Shown: positions 8,789 to 18,485 of the stretch, in pieces | Position numbering within the stretch: the first letter of the stretch is position 1 | Layout: each line of letters opens with the position of its first letter | Assembly (NCBI RefSeq): GCF_900104115.1 | Contig: NZ_FNJM01000001.1 | Span: 453,374-517,373, forward strand | Reading direction: 5' to 3' | Origin: Clostridium gasigenes | Lineage (GTDB): Bacteria > Bacillota > Clostridia > Clostridiales > Clostridiaceae | DNA length: 64,000 bases | Position numbers and translations under genes: made by a program | Notes under the pieces: model-generated | Seen by the model: only the letters and a program-made list of their open reading frames with translations | Database searches by the model: none | Told to the model about the DNA's origin: nothing

Positions 8789-10186
8789 TTACCAAAGTTT
8801 TTTGATATAACCCTTTGAATAAAGGTGTTTTCTAAAGTTAATCATAGCAGTATAAGTTGCTAAAACATAAATTTTATCACTTTTACTAGTTTTGATTTTT
8901 TCAGTTAACTCTTCAAAGGTTTCTTCTAATATAAATAGATCAGGATTTAAACCTGCAACTTTTAATCTAACTGCCATATCATAACATCTCATTCCAGAGA
9001 TAAGAACTTCATTAATATCTAAAGTATGAAGTTTTTCAAAATCAACATCCCATATCCATGATACATCACGGCCATCAGCATAATTATCGTTTAATAGGAA
9101 TGCTGCTCCAAATGAATCTTTATTTAAACATAGAGTATCTAAAGCTTGATTATATCCAGCAGGATTTTTAACAAGAATAATCTTTACATCCTTACCATCA
9201 ATATTTAAAATTTCTTGTCTACCAAAGCTTGAACTTTGATTTTCTAAAGATGATTTAATAACACTATCTTTAATTCCAAGTTCTTTTGTAATTGCATAGG
9301 CGTTTAATGCATTATATATGTTATAAACTCCTGATTGGCTTATTAAAATTTCTAAATCACCAAATTTTACAGTAGAACTTTCTGGTGTAAGATCTAAAAT
9401 TTCATCTACGGAATATTTAAGTTCTGCTCTTTTATAACCACAGCCTGGACAATGAAAATCACCTAAATGATTATAAGTAATGTAGTTGTAGCTATATGGA
9501 GATTTACAGAACTTGCAAAATTTTGCGTCTGCATTAACTTCTATAGTTTTATTCTCATTTAATATTGCATTGAAGCCATAAAAAACAGTAGGGTTAGGTA
9601 ATTTTAAATCACCAAGTAAAGATTCATCACCATTAAGCACAAGAGTAGAAGATGGAACTTTTGGTAGACCTTCTAAAATCTTAGTTAAAGTAGTATAAAC
9701 TTCACCATATCTGTCAAGTTGATCACGGAATAGATTAGTTACTGTAATAACTTCTGGAGTTATGTGATCTGTAATATATTTTACATTAGCTTCGTCAACT
9801 TCAATAATTGCATAAGTATCTTTAACTTTATTAAAGAAACTATAATTATCTATGAAAGTTGTAACAATACCAGAATAAAGGTTAGCACCTGTATTATTTG
9901 TAATAACCTTGTGTCCATCCTCTTTTACTATGTTATAAATCATACTTGTAGTTGTAGTTTTACCATTAGTACCTGTAACTAAAACTACTTTATATCCTTT
10001 TGAGACCTTAGCTAATATGTTTTTATCTAGTTTTAATGCAACGTGGCCAGGAAAAGTTGTTCCACCTTTTAGCAAGGTTTTTGTTAGAAAAATTGTAAAT
10101 TTTGAAACGATAATACTTAAAATTGATTTAATACTAATTGTCTTCACCACCTTAATAGTACTCAACATCTTTAGTTTATTATACAA
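8789..10186 (-). CDS. murT: Lipid II isoglutaminyl synthase subunit MurT
   Basis: Mur-ligase-like partner of GatD; activates lipid II D-Glu with ATP and transfers ammonia. Motifs: LVTGTNGKTTTTSM (ATP P-loop), a central Mur ligase domain, a Cys4 zinc ribbon (CKFC...CPGC, near residues 205-235) characteristic of MurT, and the C-terminal DUF1727 region. The start is uncertain. The TTG at 10186 has AGGAAGG 11 bases upstream, the ATG at 10168 has no clear site, and family alignment from memory suggests the protein begins near KTISIKSILSIIVSK, just after an AAGGTGG at about 10145-10151. Confidence 0.92.
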   Translation of the reverse strand: MYNKLKMLSTIKVVKTISIKSILSIIVSKFTIFLTKTLLKGGTTFPGHVALKLDKNILAKVSKGYKVVLVTGTNGKTTTTSMIYNIVKEDGHKVITNNTGANLYSGIVTTFIDNYSFFNKVKDTYAIIEVDEANVKYITDHITPEVITVTNLFRDQLDRYGEVYTTLTKILEGLPKVPSSTLVLNGDESLLGDLKLPNPTVFYGFNAILNENKTIEVNADAKFCKFCKSPYSYNYITYNHLGDFHCPGCGYKRAELKYSVDEILDLTPESSTVKFGDLEILISQSGVYNIYNALNAYAITKELGIKDSVIKSSLENQSSSFGRQEILNIDGKDVKIILVKNPAGYNQALDTLCLNKDSFGAAFLLNDNYADGRDVSWIWDVDFEKLHTLDINEVLISGMRCYDMAVRLKVAGLNPDLFILEETFEELTEKIKTSKSDKIYVLATYTAMINFRKHLYSKGYIKKLW

Positions 10187-10405
10187 TGCCTAAGATGCCT
10201 TCCTAAATATTATCTACAATAATATTTAGTGTTAATCATTTATATAAAATAAAATATAAAATCTAATCAATAGTATATCATAAAGTTTAAAAGTAACCAA
10301 TTAGCTAATAGTCAAATTTTATTCTTTCAGCTCCATAAATTGACAATGTAAAGCTTTAAGAGCATAATATTGATAATAATATTGATGAATGGAGATGAAG
10401 AAATT

Positions 10406-11332
10406 ATGAAACAGTTTAGTTTTATAGATTCAGAAGGGTTAAATATTAGTTGTTATAAGTGGGTTCCAGATAACGAAGAGGTTAAGGGCGTAGTGCAAAT
10501 TGCTCATGGAATGGCAGAAACAGTATTAAGGTATGATGAATTTGCAAAGAAGATATGCGATGCAGGATATATAGTTTATGCTCATGATCATAGAGGACAT
10601 GGGGGAACAGCAATATCAAAGGAACTTTTAGGATACATAGCAGAGGTAGATGGGTTCAATTGGATGGTAAAGGATATTAAAGAATTGACAGATATAATAA
10701 AAAAAGAAAATCCAGGAAAAAGAGTAATATTATTTGGACATAGTATGGGATCTTTTCTAAGCCAAAGATATGCAGAACTTTATGGAAATGAAATAGATGC
10801 ACTTATTCTTTCAGGAACTAATGGAAAACCAAAGAATTATACAAAGGTTGGTTTAACTGTTGCAAAAATAGAAATGCAAATAAGAGGAAGAAAAGCGAAA
10901 AGTACATTAATGGACAAACTTTCTTTTGGTGATTTTAATAGTAAGTTTAAAAATACAAGAACAGGTTTTGATTGGTTATGTTCAGTTGAAGAAGAAGTGG
11001 ACAAGTATATAAAGAATGAATATTGTGGATTTATTTGCACTACATCTTTTTACTATGATTTAGTAAAGGGTCTTTGGAAAATTCATGAGGAAGAAAACTT
11101 GAAGGCAATACCAAAGGAACTTCCAATATATATATTTGCAGGAGATAAAGATCCAGTAGGATATGAAGGAAAAGGAATTGTGAACCTTTATGAAACCTAT
11201 AAAAGCCTAAATATAAAAGATGTAGAATATAAATTATATAAAGACGGCAGACATGAAATGTTAAATGAACACAATAAACAGGTAGTTATGGATGATGTTA
11301 TAAAATGGATAGATAAAAAAATTAAGTGGTAG
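10406..11332 (+). CDS. Alpha/beta hydrolase (monoacylglycerol lipase / S33-like)
   Basis: Serine hydrolase of the hydrolase_4 group, likely a lysophospholipase or monoacylglycerol lipase acting in the cytosol. The nucleophile elbow is GHSMG (near residue 112), the oxyanion segment is QIAHGMAE, the acid is in AGDKDPVG and the His in DGRHEML. I chose the ATG at 10406 (MKQFSFIDSEG), which aligns with family N-termini; GGAG at 10391 is 11 bases away. An upstream in-frame ATG at 10370 lacks a site. The gene converges on, and overlaps by 11 bases, the small minus-strand gene after it. Confidence 0.85.
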   Translation: MKQFSFIDSEGLNISCYKWVPDNEEVKGVVQIAHGMAETVLRYDEFAKKICDAGYIVYAHDHRGHGGTAISKELLGYIAEVDGFNWMVKDIKELTDIIKKENPGKRVILFGHSMGSFLSQRYAELYGNEIDALILSGTNGKPKNYTKVGLTVAKIEMQIRGRKAKSTLMDKLSFGDFNSKFKNTRTGFDWLCSVEEEVDKYIKNEYCGFICTTSFYYDLVKGLWKIHEEENLKAIPKELPIYIFAGDKDPVGYEGKGIVNLYETYKSLNIKDVEYKLYKDGRHEMLNEHNKQVVMDDVIKWIDKKIKW

Positions 11333-11522
11333 TATTATCTTGTTTTAAGGATAATAGAAGCTGTTGCTGAGCTGCAATAATAAGCATTAAAGATCCTGTT
11401 CCTACAAGAAAATTTCCAAGAACATTTATTTCATTAGCATCTTTATCCTTAGAAAGTGAAATAGCTACTGCATTTGATAAAAGTAGTAAATCTTCTGGGC
11501 TTAAATTATCTAAACATATCAT
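11322..11522 (-). CDS. Small hypothetical protein, 66 residues
   Basis: Not recognised with certainty. The protein (MICLDNLSPEDLLLLSNAVA...) begins with a helix-forming LSPEDLLLLSNAVAISLSKD stretch and has a hydrophobic second half (VLGNFLVGTGSLMLIIAA) ending in a QQQ run. It resembles small clostridial proteins built on an LSPEELxLLxxxxAIxL pattern. The ATG at 11522 has AGGAG about 11 bases upstream; the GTG at 11534 overlaps that site. Its last codons overlap the end of the convergent hydrolase gene by 11 bases. Confidence 0.65.
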   Translation of the reverse strand: MICLDNLSPEDLLLLSNAVAISLSKDKDANEINVLGNFLVGTGSLMLIIAAQQQLLLSLKQDNTTT

Positions 11523-11715
11523 TAAATAATACACTCCTATTTAAGAAAGAATAATTGTTAAAAGTTCAATTAATATATAATATGATAAGTCTATAGAGAT
11601 TATGAGTATTTATAATTTGCTACTTATTTATTAGAGGGAATTTAGTTAGCTAGTAAACTATTGCTATAAGAAAATAAATGGTATAATAATATGAAAATAA
11701 AATTGATAACATTTT

Positions 11716-11745
11716 AGTTAGGTAGCCGAAAGAAAATAATAAGTG
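11716..11745. repeat. Dispersed palindromic repeat, left arm fragment
   Basis: TAGGTAGCCGAAAGAAAATA then ATAAGTGAA resembles the family left arm. No right arm is nearby; the match is weaker than in other copies. Confidence 0.4.
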
Positions 11746-11804
11746 AAATTTTGAAAATTAGTCATGAAAGTAAATATATTTTGTTAAGTAGAGAGGGAGA
11801 ACCT

Positions 11805-12239
11805 ATGAGAAGAGTAGAAAAAAAAGATTTTGAAGTTTTATTTAAATGGAGAAATGATGAGGATGTAATAAAGAATTCCAGAGAAGGTAAAGGTAAAAAT
11901 TTAGAGGAATTTACTAAGTGGTTTGAAAGTGAAATGAATAATAAATTTTCTTATATGTTTATATTAGAAAATAAAAACGAATATATAGGACAAATAAACT
12001 TTGAAATAGTAAAAGGGGAAAGTGTTATAAATTACTCAGTGGACAAGAATTTTAGAAACAGGGGATTTGGAAAGGAACTAGTAAAACATATAGAAGAATT
12101 TATATATGATAATTTAGAAGAAGTTAAAAAAATAGCTGCATATATAAATACTAGCAATACTTCATCAATAAAAATTTTTGAAAGCTTAGGATATACTAGA
12201 GAAATAGATGGAAAATATTTCGTTAAACTAGTGAAATGA
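11805..12239 (+). CDS. GNAT family N-acetyltransferase
   Basis: Acetyl-CoA dependent acetyltransferase of the RimJ/RimL-like GNAT group, 144 residues. Visible features are the WRNDEDV N-terminal motif, the YIGQINFEIV strand, and the acetyl-CoA loop FRNRGFGKELVKHIEEF, then NTSNTSSIKIFESLGY near the end. I chose the ATG at 11805 because GGGAG lies 5 bases before it; the upstream TTG-started reading at 11751 has no site. The substrate is unknown. It stands alone. Confidence 0.85.
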   Translation: MRRVEKKDFEVLFKWRNDEDVIKNSREGKGKNLEEFTKWFESEMNNKFSYMFILENKNEYIGQINFEIVKGESVINYSVDKNFRNRGFGKELVKHIEEFIYDNLEEVKKIAAYINTSNTSSIKIFESLGYTREIDGKYFVKLVK

Positions 12240-12460
12240 TAGGTAGGTATTTATAAAAAAATATTTTGCAAATAAATTAATATTTTTTTGGTAAGATATT
12301 ATCAAAAACAGGGAAAGATAAAGTATAAAACTAATGACAAAGTTAAATCTAAGTTAAATAAGTTGAAAAATAGTGAATAAATGTTAAATAGTGAGTATAA
12401 TTAAATCTATTACATTTAGGTATGATAATTTATTTTAAAATATTATTTTGGAGTGATTCT

Positions 12461-13810
12461 ATGAAGTTGGAATGGAAAATGAAAGAAAAAAAATTTAGTG
12501 AAGTACAAATACTAGCATTGGGATTTGTTGTATTAATTTTCACAGGAGGGCTAGTATTAACTTTACCTATATCATCTGCAAGTGGAGAATGGACAAATTT
12601 TTTAGATTCATTGTTTACGGCTACATCAGCATCTTGTGTTACGGGACTTGTAACGCTAGATACTGGAACCCATTGGAGTTTGTTTGGGCAAACTGTTATA
12701 ATGCTTCTTATTGAAGTTGGTGGATTAGGGTTCATGTCGTTTGCAACATTTTTTGCTATTTTATTAGGTAAAAGAATTACTTTAAAAAATAGATTAATTA
12801 TGCAAGAGGCTATGAATACTTTTAGTATTCAAGGACTTGTTAAAATGGTTAAATATGTTTTAATGTTTACATTTGCAATACAATTATTTGGAGCATTACT
12901 TTTATCAAGTCAGCTAATACCAGAGTTTGGATTTGCAAAAGGGCTGTTTTATAGTGTGTTTCATTCAATATCAACATTTTGTAATGCAGGTTTTGATTTG
13001 TTTGGTAATTTTACTAGCTTAACAGGCTATTATAATAATCCAGTAATTCTATTAACAATTGGTGCTTTAATAGTTATTGGAGGATTAGGATTTACTGTTT
13101 TAATTGAAATTTATAATTATAATGGTAAAAAGAAGTTCTCTATACATACTAAAGTAGTTTTATTAATGACTACAATATTAATTGTTGGCGGAGCAATTAG
13201 TATATTTTTATTAGAATATACTAATCCAGAAACGCTAGCACCAATGGGATTTAGAGATAAGGTTGTAAACTCAGTTCTTGCTTCAATAACTCCAAGAACT
13301 GCTGGGGTTAATAGTATATCAACTGATGGAATGACATTAGGCGGAAAATTTTTAACTATTCTACTTATGTTTATTGGAGGCTCTCCAGGATCAACTGCTG
13401 GGGGTTTAAAAACGTCAACATTTGGTATAATAATATTTACAGTTATTTCTGTTGTTAAAGGAAGAGAAGATACAGAAATTTTTGGAAGAAGATTTTCTAA
13501 AGAATTAGTATATAAAGCTTTTGCTCTATTATTTATAGGTATGACACTTGTAATGGCAGTAACTATGATGTTAACAATAACAGAACCAGGTGAATCATTT
13601 ATTTCACTTTTATATGAGGCGACATCTGCTTTTGGAACTGTAGGATTAACAATGGGCGTAACTACAAGATTAAGTAGTGCAGGGAAATGCATAATAATTG
13701 TTATGATGTATTTAGGCAGAGTTGGACCACTTACAGTAGCGCTGGCTTTAACACATAAACATAAAAAATCTAGATATAAATATCCAGAAGGAAAAGTACT
13801 AATAGGTTAA
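12461..13810 (+). CDS. Potassium uptake protein, TrkH/KtrB family
   Basis: Integral membrane potassium (or sodium-coupled potassium) channel subunit, 450 residues. It has the fourfold M1-P-M2 repeat with recognisable filter segments: SASCVTGLVTLD, TFCNAGFDLFG, TPRTAGVNSI and SAFGTVGLTMG. The ATG at 12461 has GGAG 7 bases upstream; the ATG at 12422 has none. Such channels need a cytosolic KtrA/TrkA RCK subunit, and none is encoded next to it, so the partner must lie elsewhere. The 5' region has AAGTTAAAT-type short repeats but no ydaO-type riboswitch. A terminator follows. Confidence 0.92.
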   Translation: MKLEWKMKEKKFSEVQILALGFVVLIFTGGLVLTLPISSASGEWTNFLDSLFTATSASCVTGLVTLDTGTHWSLFGQTVIMLLIEVGGLGFMSFATFFAILLGKRITLKNRLIMQEAMNTFSIQGLVKMVKYVLMFTFAIQLFGALLLSSQLIPEFGFAKGLFYSVFHSISTFCNAGFDLFGNFTSLTGYYNNPVILLTIGALIVIGGLGFTVLIEIYNYNGKKKFSIHTKVVLLMTTILIVGGAISIFLLEYTNPETLAPMGFRDKVVNSVLASITPRTAGVNSISTDGMTLGGKFLTILLMFIGGSPGSTAGGLKTSTFGIIIFTVISVVKGREDTEIFGRRFSKELVYKAFALLFIGMTLVMAVTMMLTITEPGESFISLLYEATSAFGTVGLTMGVTTRLSSAGKCIIIVMMYLGRVGPLTVALALTHKHKKSRYKYPEGKVLIG

Positions 13811-13842
13811 AAATAGATAAGTGTTTTAAAAAAAATATCTTC

Positions 13843-13880
13843 AAAAACCGTACACTTAAAATTGTGTGCGGTTTTTTTTA
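13843..13880 (+). terminator. Rho-independent terminator
   Basis: Hairpin AAACCGTACAC / GTGTGCGGTTT followed by eight T, just after the ktrB-like gene. Confidence 0.9.
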
Positions 13881-14135
13881 TAGTTTAGATAAAATAATAA
13901 AAAGGTATAAATGTATAATTTTACAATATGTGTGTAATGAAAAATTAAGTTTGTAGATAAAGAAATGGTTTTCATAATAAAAAAAGGATAAATAATTAAT
14001 AATTATAAAAAAACCATTAGAAATAATAACCAAAGTTGTGTACAATTAAAGATAGATAAGCAAAATGCAACAAATTATAATTTAAAGAATATATATAGAA
14101 GTTATAATGAGTTTTTACAGAAGGAGTAAAAAAGA
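13881..14135. other. Intergenic region before the first ABC pair
   Basis: AT-rich stretch. AATGGTTTT (about 13965) and AAAACCATT (about 14010) form a loose inverted repeat. I found no short ORF with a ribosome binding site and no tandem terminators here, in contrast to the leader of the second ABC pair. Confidence 0.35.
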
Positions 14136-15866
14136 ATGAAATTAATATTAAAATATTTAAAGAAATATAAATTGCTTGTTTTATTAAATGTAATATCAGT
14201 ATTTGGATTTGCATTAGTTGAACTTGGAATACCAACTATAATGGCTAAGGTAATTGATATAGGAATAGTTAATCAGGATATATCCTATATAAAACGAAGT
14301 GGACTTATAATAGTAGTAATTTCTATAGTAGGAGTTATGGGAACCATATTACTTGGATATTGTTCTTCAAAGATTTCTAGTAGTATAACACGGGATATTA
14401 GAGATGATATATTTGAAAAAACACAAGAGTTTTCTCATAGTGAATATGATAAATTTGGAATATCATCAATGATTACTAGAACAACTAATGATGCTTTCCA
14501 ATTATTACAGTTTACAAACACACTTCTAAGATTAGGATTACTTACACCAGTTATGTTTACTGTTAGTTTAGTAATGATTCTTATAACAAGTTTACCTCTA
14601 TCTATAGTATTAGCGGTAACAATACCATTTATATTAATTGGGGTAGTAGTTATAGCTAAAATTTCTCATCCATTATCAGAAACACAACAAACAAGTTTAG
14701 ATAGATTAAACAGAATATCAAGAGAAAATTTAACTGGTATAAGGGTAATTAGGGCCTTTGGAAATGATAATCATGAAAAAGAAAGATTTGCAGAAACTAA
14801 TAATAATTATACAGATGTTTCTAAAAAGATACATAAACTTATGGCAGTTTCTCAACCAAGTTTCTTTTTCTTGTTAAATTTAGCAATTATAGCTATATTT
14901 TGGGTCTCAAGTAAAATGATAAATACAGGAAGTTTACAAGTTGGACAATTAGTTGCATTTATAGAATATTTATTTCATGCAATGTTTTCTATTATGTTGT
15001 TTTCAATGGTATTTATTATGTATCCAAAAGCACAGGTTTCAGCTAATAGAATTCAAGAATTGTTAGATGCTAATCCTCTTATTAAGAATCCTAAAAATGG
15101 TGTTAAAGATACAAAGATAAAAGGTGAAGTAGAATTTGAAAATGTTACATTTACTTATCCAGATGGGGAAGTACCTGTACTTAAAAATATATCCTTTAAA
15201 GCGAAAAAAGGAGAAACAATTGCATTTATAGGAAGTACTGGTAGTGGGAAAAGTACCCTTATTAATTTGATTCCAAGGTTTTATGATGTTACAGAAGGTA
15301 GTATCAAAATAGATAAAGTAGATGTTAGGGATTATGACTTGAAATCATTACGTAAAAAGATTGGATTTATACCTCAAAAAACATTGTTATTTGCAGGAAG
15401 TATAGGTAACAATATTAAGTTTGGGAAAAGAAGCGCAAGTAAAGAAGAAATGGAGCATTCCGCAAAGGTAGCGCAAGCTTATGACTTTATTACACATAAA
15501 CCTAAAAGATTTGATGAATTAATAAGTGAAGGTGGAGCTAATGTATCGGGAGGTCAAAAGCAAAGACTTTCTATTGCAAGAGCATTAGTTAGAAGACCAG
15601 AAATATATATATTTGATGATAGTTTTTCGGCCTTAGATTTTAAAACAGATGCAACACTTCGCGCTAAGTTAAAAGAAGAAACATCAAATTCAGTAGTTTT
15701 AATAGTTGCTCAAAGAATAGGGTCTATTATGGATGCTGATAAAATTATAGTTTTAAATGAAGGTGAAGTAGTGGGAATAGGTATTCATAAGGAATTATTA
15801 AAAACTTGTGAAATATATCATGAAATTGCATCATCTCAACTTACAGAGGAGGAACTTGCACAATGA
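14136..15866 (+). CDS. ABC exporter half-transporter, degenerate-site subunit
   Basis: Type IV ABC exporter: six membrane helices (residues 1-310) fused to a nucleotide-binding domain. Walker A is GSTGSGKST and the signature VSGGQKQ is intact. The Walker B end reads IFDDSFSALD, with Asp in place of the catalytic Glu, and the H-loop reads VAQRIGS, with Gln in place of His. Family knowledge: heterodimeric exporters (TM287/288, BmrCD, LmrCD) have one non-hydrolysing site; this is that subunit. AAGGAG precedes the ATG. It overlaps the next gene by 4 bases (ATGA). The substrate is unknown, possibly drugs or peptides. Confidence 0.9.
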   Translation: MKLILKYLKKYKLLVLLNVISVFGFALVELGIPTIMAKVIDIGIVNQDISYIKRSGLIIVVISIVGVMGTILLGYCSSKISSSITRDIRDDIFEKTQEFSHSEYDKFGISSMITRTTNDAFQLLQFTNTLLRLGLLTPVMFTVSLVMILITSLPLSIVLAVTIPFILIGVVVIAKISHPLSETQQTSLDRLNRISRENLTGIRVIRAFGNDNHEKERFAETNNNYTDVSKKIHKLMAVSQPSFFFLLNLAIIAIFWVSSKMINTGSLQVGQLVAFIEYLFHAMFSIMLFSMVFIMYPKAQVSANRIQELLDANPLIKNPKNGVKDTKIKGEVEFENVTFTYPDGEVPVLKNISFKAKKGETIAFIGSTGSGKSTLINLIPRFYDVTEGSIKIDKVDVRDYDLKSLRKKIGFIPQKTLLFAGSIGNNIKFGKRSASKEEMEHSAKVAQAYDFITHKPKRFDELISEGGANVSGGQKQRLSIARALVRRPEIYIFDDSFSALDFKTDATLRAKLKEETSNSVVLIVAQRIGSIMDADKIIVLNEGEVVGIGIHKELLKTCEIYHEIASSQLTEEELAQ

Positions 15867-17644
15867 AAGAAATAAAAAAGACAATAAGAGATCTTGCTCC
15901 TTTTGTAAAACCTTATAAAGTACCATTTATGGTTGCTATTTTATTTGTAATAACAGCAGCTGTTTTTACGGCTATTGCACCAAGAACAGAAGGACTTATT
16001 ATAACTCAACTTACAAAAGATGTACTTAATATTGGAAAAGGGATTGAAAACGCGTCTGTAAACTTTAGTTACATTATAAAAGTATTAATCTTATTATCAG
16101 GTGTATATATATTTAGTGCAACATCAACATATATAGCAAGTTTTTTATTAACTAATGCTATTCAAAACACCATGAGAGATTTAAGAAATGCTACTTCAGA
16201 TAAAATCAGAAGACTTCCAATAAGTTATTTTGATAAAAATAGTTATGGAGATGTATTAAGTCGTATTACAAATGATGTAGATACAATTTCTAATGCGCTT
16301 CAACAAAGTTTTGTTCAAGTAGTAAACTCGGTGTTATCTGTAACACTAGCACTTACAATGATGTTTATAATTAATGTAAAAATGGCATTTTTAGCAATGC
16401 TTATAATACCAATAAGTTATTTTGTATCTAGATTTATAGTTGGTAAATCACAAAACTTATTTGAAAAACAACAAAAAGCTTTAGGGAAATTAAATGGTAA
16501 AGTTCAAGAAATGTACACTGGATTTAACGAAATAAAATTATATGGTAAACAAGAGGATTCTATAAGGGACTTTAAAGAAGTAAATGAAGAACTTCTTGAA
16601 AATGGGTTTAAAGCTCAATTTATATCAAGCATAATGTCACCACTAGTATCTCTTGTAAGTTATTTGGGAATTGCAGCAATTGGAGTTGTTGGAGCAATTA
16701 ATGTTATTGCTGGAACAATTACAGTTGGTAATCTTCAAGCGTTTATACGTTATATATGGCAAATAAATCAACCTCTAAGTCAAGTAACTCAATTATCATC
16801 TGCAATACAATCAGCATTTGCAGCAGTTCACCGTGTATTTGAAATATTAGAGGAAGAAGAAGAAACACCAGATAAAGAAAATTCAATTAAACTAGAAAAT
16901 CCAAAAGGAAATGTTACTTTTGAACATGTTAAGTTTGGATATGGAGAAGATAAAACTTTAATACATGATTTAAGTGCAGAAGTTAAAAGTGGACAGATGG
17001 TTGCAATAGTTGGGCCAACTGGAGCTGGCAAAACTACACTAATAAATCTATTAATGAGGTTTTATGATATTCAAGGTGGAGCTATAAAAATAGATGGAGT
17101 GGACACTAGAGATATGACTCGTGAGGGTTTACGATCAATCTTTGGAATGGTTCTTCAAGATACTTGGTTATATAATGGAACTATTCAAGATAATATAGAA
17201 TACGGTAGATTTGGAGCAGCTAAAGAAGAAATAGTAGCAGCTGCAAAAGTTGCTAATGTTCATCACTTTATAAAAACACTTCCAGATGGATACAATATGT
17301 TCCTAAATGAAGAAGCTTCAAATATATCACAAGGAGAAAAACAACTGCTAACAATAGCAAGAGCTATAATATCCGATCCTGCAATACTAATACTAGATGA
17401 AGCAACAAGTTCAGTAGATACAAGACTTGAACTACTACTTCAAAAAGCTATGAAAAATATAATGAAAGGCAGAACAAGCTTCGTTATAGCACATAGACTT
17501 TCAACAATACGTAATGCAGATTTAATTCTAGTAATGGATGAAGGAAATATTATAGAACAAGGAAACCACGAAGAACTAATGAAAAAAGGTGGTTTCTACG
17601 AGAATCTATATAATAGCCAGTTTGGAGATAAAGAAGAAGACTAA
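15863..17644 (+). CDS. ABC exporter half-transporter, catalytic-site subunit
   Basis: Partner of the preceding subunit. Six membrane helices then a nucleotide-binding domain with Walker A GPTGAGKTT, Walker B ILILDEATSS (catalytic Glu present) and H-loop IAHRLSTI intact. Its signature is changed to NISQGEKQ. The degenerate nucleotide site of the dimer would thus combine the first subunit's Walker A/B with this altered signature, while the good site uses this subunit's Walker A/B with the first subunit's normal signature. GAGGAGG precedes the ATG. A terminator at 17670-17705 closes the operon. Confidence 0.92.
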   Translation: MKEIKKTIRDLAPFVKPYKVPFMVAILFVITAAVFTAIAPRTEGLIITQLTKDVLNIGKGIENASVNFSYIIKVLILLSGVYIFSATSTYIASFLLTNAIQNTMRDLRNATSDKIRRLPISYFDKNSYGDVLSRITNDVDTISNALQQSFVQVVNSVLSVTLALTMMFIINVKMAFLAMLIIPISYFVSRFIVGKSQNLFEKQQKALGKLNGKVQEMYTGFNEIKLYGKQEDSIRDFKEVNEELLENGFKAQFISSIMSPLVSLVSYLGIAAIGVVGAINVIAGTITVGNLQAFIRYIWQINQPLSQVTQLSSAIQSAFAAVHRVFEILEEEEETPDKENSIKLENPKGNVTFEHVKFGYGEDKTLIHDLSAEVKSGQMVAIVGPTGAGKTTLINLLMRFYDIQGGAIKIDGVDTRDMTREGLRSIFGMVLQDTWLYNGTIQDNIEYGRFGAAKEEIVAAAKVANVHHFIKTLPDGYNMFLNEEASNISQGEKQLLTIARAIISDPAILILDEATSSVDTRLELLLQKAMKNIMKGRTSFVIAHRLSTIRNADLILVMDEGNIIEQGNHEELMKKGGFYENLYNSQFGDKEED

Positions 17645-17669
17645 GGCATCTCCAAATATATTTAGAAAT

Positions 17670-17706
17670 AAGCCAATGATATAAAAATATCATTGGCTTA
17701 TTTTAT
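17670..17706 (+). terminator. Rho-independent terminator
   Basis: AAGCCAATGATA / TATCATTGGCTT with a six-base loop followed by ATTTTAT. Confidence 0.88.
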
Positions 17707-17756
17707 AATATTTTATATAAGGCATAGTAAAATAAATACAAAAGAACTTATAGATA

Positions 17757-18429
17757 ATGATTTTGAGGAAGCATCAGATGTTTTTAAGCTTTATAGGAAT
17801 GTTTAGAAATAAATATTTAGATAGAGAAATAGGTCGTGATTATACTTTTAAATCAGTTATATTAGTAGGAGTATATGATGTGAAAACATTGAAATTAAAG
17901 CTAAGACAATCACAAGAATCTAAATATAATTCACCGTGGAATATAGTTATTGATTTTAATGTTGATATGGGCTTTTCGGAAAAAGAAATTTCAACAATGT
18001 TAGATGAATATTCAAAAATCAGTAAGATTATATTAGAAGAAAAAAATACTTTGTTTGATTCATTAATAAAAAAACTAGAAAATTATGAAGAATTATATAA
18101 GTATATAGAAGATATATTAGGGAAAGGTAGATGTATCAAATAAGATATTTAAAGAATTAATATATAATTATATGGTATCAAAATTAGAAAATACCTATAG
18201 TAAAATGGACAGATATAATTTTAAAGATCAGTTTCTACAACCAAATGGAGGCTTAGATATCGAAAAGATACTTAAAAGGTTCCAACAATTTATGAAAGAA
18301 CAATAATCATTAGATATTAATGATTTAGATAAGGGATATTTAATTGTATTTAATTTCAATAAGGGAAAAGAATTTAAAGAAGAAAGATTACAAGTTAAAG
18401 GTAAGGATATTTTTGAGATTTTTGTTTAA
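17757..18429 (+). pseudogene. Decayed AAA-ATPase / PD-(D/E)XK nuclease-like gene
   Basis: Remains of the clostridial 'AAA-like' family (ATPase domain plus C-terminal PDDEXK_9-type nuclease). 17757-18143 encodes FLSFIGMFRNKYLDREIGRD, TFKSVILVGVYDVKTLKLKL and KYNSPWNIVIDFNVDMGFSE, the second half of the ATPase domain; the P-loop part is missing. After a frame change, 18139-18303 gives NKIFKELIYNYMVSKLE through FQQFMKEQ and a stop. The same frame resumes at 18307-18429 with DLDKGYLIVFNFNKGKEF, the end of the nuclease domain. Truncation, an internal deletion, a frameshift and a nonsense codon all show it is dead. Identification is from memory of the family. Confidence 0.75.
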
Positions 18430-18442
18430 ATGGATGTAAGAT

Positions 18443-18480
18443 TTGTTAAAAAGAAAAATAATTGTTAAAAAAATAACCTT
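18443..18480 (+). promoter_or_regulatory. Candidate Rex-type operator upstream of ldh
   Basis: TTGTTAA occurs at 18443 and again at 18462, the latter continuing as TTGTTAAAAAAATAACC, an imperfect match to the redox-sensing Rex site (TTGTTAAnnnnTTAACAA). It sits just upstream of the -35 box of ldh. The right half-site is poor. Confidence 0.35.
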
Positions 18481-18485
18481 ATCTA

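Noticed and set aside
12240-12460. Possible c-di-AMP (ydaO) riboswitch before the potassium channel gene
   Set aside because: Potassium genes often carry one, but none of the conserved GC-rich ydaO segments is present; only short AAGTTAAAT repeats are seen.
14017-14235. Minus-strand ORF of 72 codons upstream of the first ABC pair
   Set aside because: It overlaps the start of the exporter gene, lacks a ribosome binding site and reads as random hydrophobic AT-rich sequence.
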